Below, in pieces: positions 6,524 through 12,018 of a stretch of DNA of 12,018 nucleotides (its first letter is position 1; each line of letters starts with the position of its first letter). A program made the translations under genes and the position numbers. The DNA lies in assembly GCA_022709605.1 (NCBI GenBank), contig JAKLIM010000086.1:1-12018 (forward strand), given 5' to 3'. This DNA comes from Bacteroidota bacterium (lineage in GTDB: Bacteria; Bacteroidota; Bacteroidia; Bacteroidales; Paludibacteraceae). The notes below the pieces were generated by a model. That model had not been told where the DNA came from, made no database searches, and saw only the letters and a list, made by a program, of their open reading frames with translations.

Positions 6524-7153
6524 ATGCGCAAATTTACGATTTTAATTCTGCTTTGTAATATCTTTTTGATTATAAGCCCAAAAGTTTCGGCACAAAATGC
6601 AGATATTGAGATATTGAGAAACATAAATGGTATTACAGGAACGATAGAAACCTCTAAATTCATATCAAATTCAACGACACTTGTCGGAGCTTCGGTTCCG
6701 GTTGTACTGGGCATTGCAGCCATTATCGAAAAAGACGAAGATTTGCTGAAAAGTGCTTTGAGTGTTGGTGTCAGTCTGGGCGTAAGTGCGGCTTTGACCT
6801 ATTCAATAAAACAAGCCGTTGGAAGACCGAGGCCAATGATTACTTATCCTTTGATTATCAACTCGTACGAAGAGATTCATTCCAATTCTTTCCCATCGGG
6901 TCATACTTCATTTGCATTTGCCACAGCCACGTCACTGAGTCTTCAGTATCCGAAATGGTATGTAATAGTTCCGGGTTATTTATGGGCAGGTTCAGTGGGC
7001 TATTCGCGCATGAATCTTGGCGTTCATTATCCTTCGGATGTATTGGCAGGAGCATTACTTGGTGCAGGAAGTGCGTGGATATCTTATAAAATCAACAACT
7101 GGCTGTACGAAAAACCAAAAAAACTTTTTAAACTGAACGAATATTTTTTATAA
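6524..7153 (+). CDS. Exported PAP2-family phosphatase
   Basis: A 209-residue type 2 phosphatidic acid phosphatase; members dephosphorylate lipid phosphates such as undecaprenyl pyrophosphate or phosphatidylglycerol phosphate, and some act on soluble phosphates. All three catalytic motifs are intact: K96-x6-R103-P104 (KQAVGRPRP), PSGH at 124-127, and SR161-162 with H168 and D172 (SRMNLGVHYPSD). Residues 1-24 are a signal peptide ending VSAQ. Only some hydrophobic segments follow (about 54-68, 79-92, 147-159, 173-186), so it may sit in the inner membrane or be periplasmic. The start is set by the signal peptide, since the next Met is far inside. It is transcribed alone from a consensus promoter and is bounded on the right by a convergent small gene. 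The substrate cannot be inferred. Confidence 0.92.
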   Translation: MRKFTILILLCNIFLIISPKVSAQNADIEILRNINGITGTIETSKFISNSTTLVGASVPVVLGIAAIIEKDEDLLKSALSVGVSLGVSAALTYSIKQAVGRPRPMITYPLIINSYEEIHSNSFPSGHTSFAFATATSLSLQYPKWYVIVPGYLWAGSVGYSRMNLGVHYPSDVLAGALLGAGSAWISYKINNWLYEKPKKLFKLNEYFL

Positions 7154-7172
7154 TTTCAGATCTGATTAAAAC

Positions 7173-7204
7173 AAAAAAAGCCGAAAAAAAATTTCCCGGC
7201 TTAA
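7173..7204 (-). terminator. Intrinsic terminator for the small membrane-protein gene
   Basis: AAGCCG (7178-7183) pairs with CGGCTT (7197-7202) around a 13-nt loop. On the minus strand the stem is followed by a run of seven Ts, so it ends transcription of the gene at 7225-7395. On the plus strand there is no T-run, so it is a weaker stop for the phosphatase gene. Confidence 0.72.
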
Positions 7205-7224
7205 TGAATTCGTTGCGAATTATT

Positions 7225-7395
7225 TCATTTTGCAGTTTTGTTAATAACTACATGTGATATAGCTCCTACCAGCATGATTACTCCCGCTGTAGCCAATAAA
7301 ACATTCGATTGAGTTTGTCCAAAATGATAAATTAACAATGGAACGACTCCTAACAAAACGATCAAAGCTCCTAAATATTTCAAAAAGTTTTTCAT
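7225..7395 (-). CDS. Small membrane protein, 56 residues, two predicted helices
   Basis: On the minus strand an ATG at 7395 opens a 56-codon frame ending in TGA at 7225. The product begins MKNFLKYLGALIVLLGVVPL and ends INKTAK. It has two hydrophobic segments, about residues 7-24 and 32-50, joined by a short polar turn (HFGQTQSN), with lysines at both ends. That places both termini probably in the cytoplasm. It resembles the short uncharacterised two-helix proteins common in Bacteroidota, but I cannot name a function. Support comes from the coherent hydrophobic pattern and a good terminator just downstream. It converges with the phosphatase gene, and the 245 bp before it are shared with the divergent glycosyltransferase. 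Confidence 0.75.
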   Translation of the reverse strand: MKNFLKYLGALIVLLGVVPLLIYHFGQTQSNVLLATAGVIMLVGAISHVVINKTAK

Positions 7396-7549
7396 TGTGA
7401 AGTATTTTTACGTATTTTTATTTTCAGACTACAAATTAAATGAAATTTTACTAACTAATAAAATTATTTACGATAATTTTTTGATTTTAAGAATAAAAAA
7501 ACTGATTCTCACTTTTTTACAAACCTTTTTTTCATAAACCTATTTTTCG

Positions 7550-7557
7550 TACATTTG
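7550..7557 (+). promoter_or_regulatory. Possible -7 promoter element for the glycosyltransferase gene
   Basis: TACATTTG fits TAnnTTTG, but no clear TTTG lies 19-21 nt upstream, where the sequence is T-rich. If used, the 5' leader would be about 80 nt. The rest of 7396-7640 is AT-rich and holds no gene that I can see. Confidence 0.45.
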
Positions 7558-7640
7558 CATAATTAATTCATCAAGCTGATATTATTGTACATTTTATTGT
7601 TTTAATAAAGTGCAAAAAGCTAAATAGTAACCCATTATAT

Positions 7641-8765
7641 ATGAAAATAGTCATTGTCGGCACAACATATCCTTACAGAGGTGGCTTGGCTGCTTATAAC
7701 GAGCGACTGGCACGCGAATACATGAAACAAGGGCACGAAGTTGAAATATACACCTTTACACTTCAGTATCCGTCTTTCCTTTTTCCGGGTAAATCGCAAT
7801 TTTCGACTGAACCTGTGCCCGGGGATTTAAAAATAAACCGAACTATCAATTCGGTAAATCCATTGTCGTGGGTAAAAACTGGTCGTGAAATAAAGAAAAA
7901 ATCGCCCGATAAAATCATTTTTTGCTATTGGATGGCCTTTTTTGCACCGTGCTTTGGTACAATTGCCCGCAATGCCCGGAGCCCTAAAACCAAAATGATT
8001 GCTCTTATTCACAACATGATACCTCATGAGCCAACGGTACTTGACAAAATTTTTCCGCAATATTTTGTCAATGCCATGGATGGTTTTGTGGCAATGGCTG
8101 ATTCGGTGATTGAAGACATAAAGAAATTTGACCAACTAAAGAAACCCAAAGTTGTTTCGCCTCACCCCATTTACGACCATTATGGCGAACTGTTGCCCAA
8201 AAATCTGGCGGCATTAAAACTGGGTTTGCACGAAAGCAATTCGTACATATTGTTTTTTGGTTTTATTCGTCATTACAAAGGTTTAGATTTATTGATTGAA
8301 GCTTTTTCGGATAACAGATTGAGGCAATTTCCTGTAAAATTAATTATTGCAGGTGAATTTTACGAAAACCCTGAGCCTTATTTAAAGCAAATTTCGAATC
8401 TTAAACTTGATAAATTTATTGAACTCAGAACCGGATTTATCCCGGACAGCGAAGTTCGTACTTATTTCAGCATCGCCGACATTGTGGCTCAACCATACAG
8501 AACGGCAACACAAAGTGGTGTAAGTCAGATAGCTTTTCATTTTGAAAAACCGGTTTTAGTTACTGATGTAGGAGGATTGGCAGAAATAATACCCAACGGG
8601 AAAGTGGGTTATGTGGTGGATGTTGATCCAACACAAATTGCAGATGCACTCGTTGATTTCTATACCAATAATTTATCCGAAAAATTTATTGAAAATATAA
8701 AACTTGAGAAACAAAAATATGAATGGTCAATTATGACGAATGCGATTGATGGATTGTTTCTTTAA
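7641..8765 (+). CDS. Glycosyltransferase, GT-B fold, family 4-like
   Basis: A 374-residue retaining-type glycosyltransferase, cytoplasmic or peripheral on the inner membrane, probably acting in surface polysaccharide or glycolipid assembly; donor and acceptor are unknown. The N-terminal Rossmann half starts MKIVIVGTTYPYRGG with the Gly-rich acceptor-side loop (R13-G15). The C-terminal nucleotide-sugar half has FGFIRHYKG (206-214), IIAGEFYEN (235-243), QPYRTATQSGVSQIAF (284-299) and DVGGLAEII (309-317). The linker helix at 185-195 separates the halves. Length is normal for the family. It is not part of a visible polysaccharide cluster: a small membrane-protein gene diverges on the left and mutS follows after 118 nt. 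No signal peptide or transmembrane helix is evident. Confidence 0.88.
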   Translation: MKIVIVGTTYPYRGGLAAYNERLAREYMKQGHEVEIYTFTLQYPSFLFPGKSQFSTEPVPGDLKINRTINSVNPLSWVKTGREIKKKSPDKIIFCYWMAFFAPCFGTIARNARSPKTKMIALIHNMIPHEPTVLDKIFPQYFVNAMDGFVAMADSVIEDIKKFDQLKKPKVVSPHPIYDHYGELLPKNLAALKLGLHESNSYILFFGFIRHYKGLDLLIEAFSDNRLRQFPVKLIIAGEFYENPEPYLKQISNLKLDKFIELRTGFIPDSEVRTYFSIADIVAQPYRTATQSGVSQIAFHFEKPVLVTDVGGLAEIIPNGKVGYVVDVDPTQIADALVDFYTNNLSEKFIENIKLEKQKYEWSIMTNAIDGLFL

Positions 8766-8770
8766 AAACA

Positions 8771-8864
8771 GTTTGAAAAGTTTGAAGATTTGAAAAGTTT
8801 GAAAATTATTCAGGCAATAAAAAAACTTCAAAACTCAAACTTTTCAATCGTCAAACTTTCAAAC
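8771..8864. repeat. Imperfect inverted repeat built from TTTGAA / TTCAAA units
   Basis: The left arm at 8771-8802 (GTTTGAAAAG, TTTGAAGATT, TGAAAAGTTTGA) pairs with the right arm at 8835-8864 (TCAAAC, TTTTCAATCG, TCAAACTTTC, AAAC) with a few mismatches and short indels. This gives a potential stem of about 30 bp around a loop of about 32 nt. It fills most of the gap between the glycosyltransferase and mutS. It may end transcription or just be two opposed copies of the repeat family seen at 4861-4954. No consensus mutS promoter was found between it and the start. Confidence 0.75.
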
Positions 8865-8883
8865 CTCTCAAACATTCTTTTTT

Positions 8884-11496
8884 ATGAACAATGATATAGT
8901 AGAAACCCCTTTAATGAAACAATACTTCGAGATAAAAGCCAAACATCCCGATGCTATATTGTTGTTTCGTTGTGGCGACTTCTACGAAACTTTTTCGTCT
9001 GATGCTATTATTGCTGCTGATATTCTGGGCATTACACTTACGCGACGAGCCAATGGTTCGGCCAAAAGTGTGGAGCTTGCCGGATTTCCACATCATGCTT
9101 TAGATACTTATTTACCAAAATTAGTCCGGGCAGGAATGCGTGTAGCCATTTGTGACCAACTTGAAGATCCGAAACTCACCAAAAAATTAGTGAAACGCGG
9201 TGTAACTGAACTGGTTACTCCGGGTGTTTCGTACAGCGATACAACACTCAACCACAAAGAAAACAACTTTTTGGCAAGTGTCTATTTTGGCAAACAAATG
9301 ACCGGCATTGCATTTCTCGACATCTCAACAGGCGAATTTCTTGTAGCCGAAGGTTCAGCAGAATATGCCGATAAATTGTTGAACAGCTTTTCGCCCAAAG
9401 AAGTATTGTTCGATCGGAATAAACGCAAAGAATTTGAAAGTCAGTTTGGAAACCGTTTTTACTCGTATGCTCTCGATGACTGGGCATACACGCCTGATAC
9501 AGCTGTTGAGCGACTTTTGAAACAATTCGAAACCAAAAGTTTGAAAGGTTTTGGCGTTGAAAATCTCCCGAACGGTGTAGTGGCAGCCGGAGCAATTTTG
9601 CATTACCTGGACATGACGCATCATCAGCAAACGGGTAATATCACGCAATTAGCCCGTATTGAAGAAGACCGCTTTGTGTGGCTCGACAGATTTACGGTTA
9701 GAAATCTGGAACTTTATGGTACGATTAATGAAGGTGGCCGGACATTGCTCGAAGTGTTGGATAAAACCGTGAGTCCGATGGGCGCGCGTTTGCTAAAACG
9801 TTGGATTGCTTTTCCGCTGAAAGATGTAAAACCAATTAACGAACGGTTAAGCGTGGTCGAATATCTTTTTAAAGATACTGAATTGAAATTGTTACTCGAA
9901 CAGCAAATTTCACTGGTCGGCGATTTAGAAAGGATTATATCGAAAGTTGCCGTTAACCGAATCAGTCCGCGGGAAGTAGTACAGTTGAAAGTAGCTCTGA
10001 AAGCCATTGAACCTATCAAAGCTGCCTGCATTGCTTCGGACAATTCCACACTTCAGAAAATTGCAGATCAGATAAACCCATGTACAATAATTTCGGATAA
10101 AATAGATCGGGAAATTCAGAATGACGCACCTGCGTTGGTAAACAGGGGAAATATTATCAAAAACGGTATTGATGCAGATTTAGACGAATTGCGCAAACTG
10201 GCTTATGCCGGCAAAGACTTTTTGCAGCACATTCAGGAACGCGAAAGTGAACTGACAGGAATTCCAAGTCTGAAAATCCATTTCAATAATGTTTTCGGTT
10301 ATTATATCGAAGTTCGAAACGCGCACAAAGATAAGGTTCCCGAAACGTGGATCAGAAAGCAAACATTGGTGAATGCCGAACGATACATTACGCAGGAACT
10401 GAAAGAATACGAAGAGAAAATTCTGGGTGCCGAAGAAAAAATCGAAATTATTGAAACACGTTTGTTCAACGAACTTGTATTCAGTCTGTCCGAATATATT
10501 CCGGCAATTCAACTCGATGCCAATCTGATTGCCCAACTCGATTGTCTTTTGTCCTTTTCCAGGGTATCGGCCGAAAACAAATACATTCGTCCGGAAGTTA
10601 ATGATTCAGAGATTATTGATATCAAACAAGGAAGGCATCCTGTGATTGAAAAGCAATTGCCTCCGGGCGAATCTTATATTGCCAATGATGTTTATCTCGA
10701 CAACGAATCGCAACAAATTATCATAATTACCGGTCCGAATATGTCCGGAAAATCTGCATTGTTACGTCAAACAGCACTGATAACACTCATGGCTCAGATT
10801 GGTTGCTTTGTTCCGGTTGAAAGTGCAAAAATCGGAGTGGTCGATAAAATTTTTACCCGCGTGGGAGCAAGCGATAATATTTCGCTCGGAGAATCAACGT
10901 TTATGGTGGAAATGAATGAAGCCGCCAGCATCCTGAATAACCTTTCGAACCGCAGTCTGGTATTATTTGATGAACTCGGACGCGGAACAAGCACATACGA
11001 TGGAATCTCCATCGCATGGGCCATTGTAGAGTACATTCATGAACATGGAAGCAGCCGTGCGAAAACCCTTTTTGCAACACATTATCATGAACTAAACGAA
11101 ATGGAAAAATCGTTTAGCAGGATAAAAAATTACAATGTGTCGGTGAAGGAAGTGGATAAAAAAGTGATTTTTCTTCGGAAACTTGCTCGCGGAGGCAGCG
11201 AACACAGCTTTGGTATTCATGTGGCAAAAATGGCCGGCATGCCGATGAGTATTGTGAAACGCTCCGAACAAATTCTAAAGGAACTGGAAACAGAAAATCG
11301 TCAGACAGGCGTTGCCAAACCGATTGGTGAAATTGCCGAACACCGCGAAGGTTTACAACTCAGCTTCTTTCAGCTCGACGATCCGGTGCTCAGTCAGATA
11401 CGCGATGAAATTAAAAATTTAGATATCAACAACCTCACTCCTATCGAAGCGCTGAACAAATTGCACGGTATAAGAAAAATTATTACCGGCAAATAA
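8884..11496 (+). CDS. mutS: DNA mismatch repair protein MutS
   Basis: Recognises mispairs and small loops as a sliding dimer and starts mismatch repair with MutL; cytoplasmic. The product has 870 residues, a normal full length. The N-terminal mismatch-binding domain has the Phe-x-Glu motif at F33-Y34-E35 (GDFYETF). Connector, core and clamp domains follow to about 560. The ATPase has Walker A GPNMSGKS at 607-614, the loop GASDNISLGESTFMVEM at 651-667, Walker B LVLFDELGRG at 682-691 and the H-loop ATHYHEL at 721-727. Near the C-terminus QLSFF (815-819) is a good match to a sliding-clamp binding motif. All key residues are present, so it should be active. The start keeps the usual short lead before ETPLMKQYF. 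mutL is not in the window. A terminator and then an IS256 element follow. Confidence 0.98.
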   Translation: MNNDIVETPLMKQYFEIKAKHPDAILLFRCGDFYETFSSDAIIAADILGITLTRRANGSAKSVELAGFPHHALDTYLPKLVRAGMRVAICDQLEDPKLTKKLVKRGVTELVTPGVSYSDTTLNHKENNFLASVYFGKQMTGIAFLDISTGEFLVAEGSAEYADKLLNSFSPKEVLFDRNKRKEFESQFGNRFYSYALDDWAYTPDTAVERLLKQFETKSLKGFGVENLPNGVVAAGAILHYLDMTHHQQTGNITQLARIEEDRFVWLDRFTVRNLELYGTINEGGRTLLEVLDKTVSPMGARLLKRWIAFPLKDVKPINERLSVVEYLFKDTELKLLLEQQISLVGDLERIISKVAVNRISPREVVQLKVALKAIEPIKAACIASDNSTLQKIADQINPCTIISDKIDREIQNDAPALVNRGNIIKNGIDADLDELRKLAYAGKDFLQHIQERESELTGIPSLKIHFNNVFGYYIEVRNAHKDKVPETWIRKQTLVNAERYITQELKEYEEKILGAEEKIEIIETRLFNELVFSLSEYIPAIQLDANLIAQLDCLLSFSRVSAENKYIRPEVNDSEIIDIKQGRHPVIEKQLPPGESYIANDVYLDNESQQIIIITGPNMSGKSALLRQTALITLMAQIGCFVPVESAKIGVVDKIFTRVGASDNISLGESTFMVEMNEAASILNNLSNRSLVLFDELGRGTSTYDGISIAWAIVEYIHEHGSSRAKTLFATHYHELNEMEKSFSRIKNYNVSVKEVDKKVIFLRKLARGGSEHSFGIHVAKMAGMPMSIVKRSEQILKELETENRQTGVAKPIGEIAEHREGLQLSFFQLDDPVLSQIRDEIKNLDINNLTPIEALNKLHGIRKIITGK

Positions 11497-11515
11497 TATT
11501 TAAATACTTATAATA

Positions 11516-11578
11516 CAGTCCAATGCAACGGGTTTGCCTTTCAAAGGTTAAGTCGTGATTGGGCTGTTTGGTTTTTTT
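11516..11578 (+). terminator. Probable terminator of mutS
   Basis: CAGTCCAAT (11516-11524) pairs with ATTGGGCTG (11558-11566), nine pairs including one G-T. The enclosed segment contains a second small hairpin, CCTTT-C-AAAGG. The stem is followed by TTTGGTTTTTTT. It starts 20 nt after the mutS stop and lies just outside the suspected insertion-sequence end. Confidence 0.6.
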
Positions 11579-11579
11579 C

Positions 11580-12018
11580 GGGTCTATTCAATAAACTGTG
11601 TCAGAAAAGGGAAAATCATTATATTTACCCTTTAAAAACAATTTAAAATGAACAAGACAAAAGGATTTGATTATAAGGAATTTGAACAAGAGGCCTTAAT
11701 AAAATTAAAGCAAGGTGTAAGCTTAGAAGGAGAAAACGGGATATTGGCACCATTACTAAAGCGCTTATTAGAAGCAGGTTTACAAGGCGAACTTGAAGGG
11801 CATTTGGCTGAATCAGGTGAAGCTAAGAATCGTCGTAATGGGATAAGTTCCAAGAAGGTAAAGACTCATTATGGAAGTATAGAGGTTGCAACTCCCCGAG
11901 ATAGAAATGGGAGTTTTGAACCAGAACTCCTGGCGAAACGACAAACTACCCTTGGCGAAGGATTAGACCATAAAATTATTAGTTTATATGCTTTGGGAAT
12001 GAGTTATACGGACATCTG
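11580..12018 (+). mobile_element. IS256-family insertion sequence, left part (continues past the window)
   Basis: The transposase gene at 11648 belongs to the IS256 (mutator) family, so an insertion sequence covers the right edge. The left end is probably near 11580: the segment GGGTCTATTC AATAAACTGTGTCAG (about 11579-11603) resembles the terminal repeats of this family, which often carry a TGTGTnA core about 17 bp in. The other end and the target duplication are outside the window, so the boundary is an estimate. Confidence 0.7.
11648..12018 (+). CDS. IS256-family transposase, N-terminal part (cut by window edge)
   Basis: The frame opens at ATG 11648 and is still open at the last base, giving 123 codons of a protein that is usually about 400 residues. 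The visible part is the N-terminal region of a mutator-type (Transposase_mut) protein. It shows LAPLLKRLLEAGLQGELEGHL at about 36-56, the basic NRRNGISSKK near 66-75, IEVATPRDRNGSFEPELL at about 82-99 and a segment DHKIISLYALGMSYTDI at the edge. The DDE catalytic residues lie further on, so whether the enzyme is intact cannot be judged. No stop or frameshift is seen in the visible part. A TATATTTA box at 11620-11627 could be its -7 element. Confidence 0.93.
   Translation, partial: MNKTKGFDYKEFEQEALIKLKQGVSLEGENGILAPLLKRLLEAGLQGELEGHLAESGEAKNRRNGISSKKVKTHYGSIEVATPRDRNGSFEPELLAKRQTTLGEGLDHKIISLYALGMSYTDI

Noticed and set aside
7396..7640. Riboswitch or small RNA before the glycosyltransferase
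   Set aside because: The stretch is AT-rich with no strong stem-loops or conserved core that I recognise.
9248..10536. Several minus-strand frames of 97-118 codons within mutS
   Set aside because: mutS is continuous and conserved across this span; the antisense frames are rich in Cys, Phe and Ser as expected from reversed codons and show no domain.

Overview
The window looks like chromosome from a member of the Bacteroidota, most likely class Bacteroidia. The reasons are: two kinds of secreted protein ending in type IX secretion (T9SS) type A sorting domains, several promoters fitting the Bacteroidota form TTTG / about 19-20 nt / TAnnTTTG, A-rich rather than Shine-Dalgarno start regions, and a serine acetyltransferase, a RlmL-like methyltransferase and a MutS of the type usual in that phylum. 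Most of the window is ordinary housekeeping DNA. The left 3.2 kb and the small repeats between genes are the accessory part.

Positions 1-3184 (+): a tandem array with a 908-bp period. Each unit is one 295-residue secreted protein gene plus a 20-nt spacer. Two full copies and the tail of a third are visible. Fifteen nucleotides after the last copy comes a secreted beta-propeller protein, also with a T9SS sorting domain. The set probably forms one transcription unit for exported or surface proteins. Positions 3185-3583 hold small hairpins, a strong terminator and a tRNA-Leu(CAA) gene on the minus strand with its own promoter.

Positions 3584-6373 (-): three genes read leftwards: a NadR-type ribosylnicotinamide kinase-like ATPase, serine O-acetyltransferase (cysE), then a THUMP-domain RNA methyltransferase. 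The first two are 6 nt apart. The last two are separated by about 200 nt made almost entirely of three different short tandem repeats, the innermost of which can be read through in the methyltransferase frame.

Positions 6374-7640: a divergent promoter region, a secreted PAP2 phosphatase (+), and a 56-residue two-helix membrane protein (-) that converges on it. Positions 7641-11496 (+): a family 4-type glycosyltransferase, a repeat-derived inverted repeat, and full-length mutS followed by a likely terminator. From about 11580 an IS256-family insertion sequence begins and runs off the right edge; only the N-terminal third or so of its transposase is present.

I see no phage, CRISPR, defence or biosynthetic system. 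The best candidates for a second look are the tandem array, with its divergent patch in the last copy, and the dispersed short-repeat family with its effect on the methyltransferase start.
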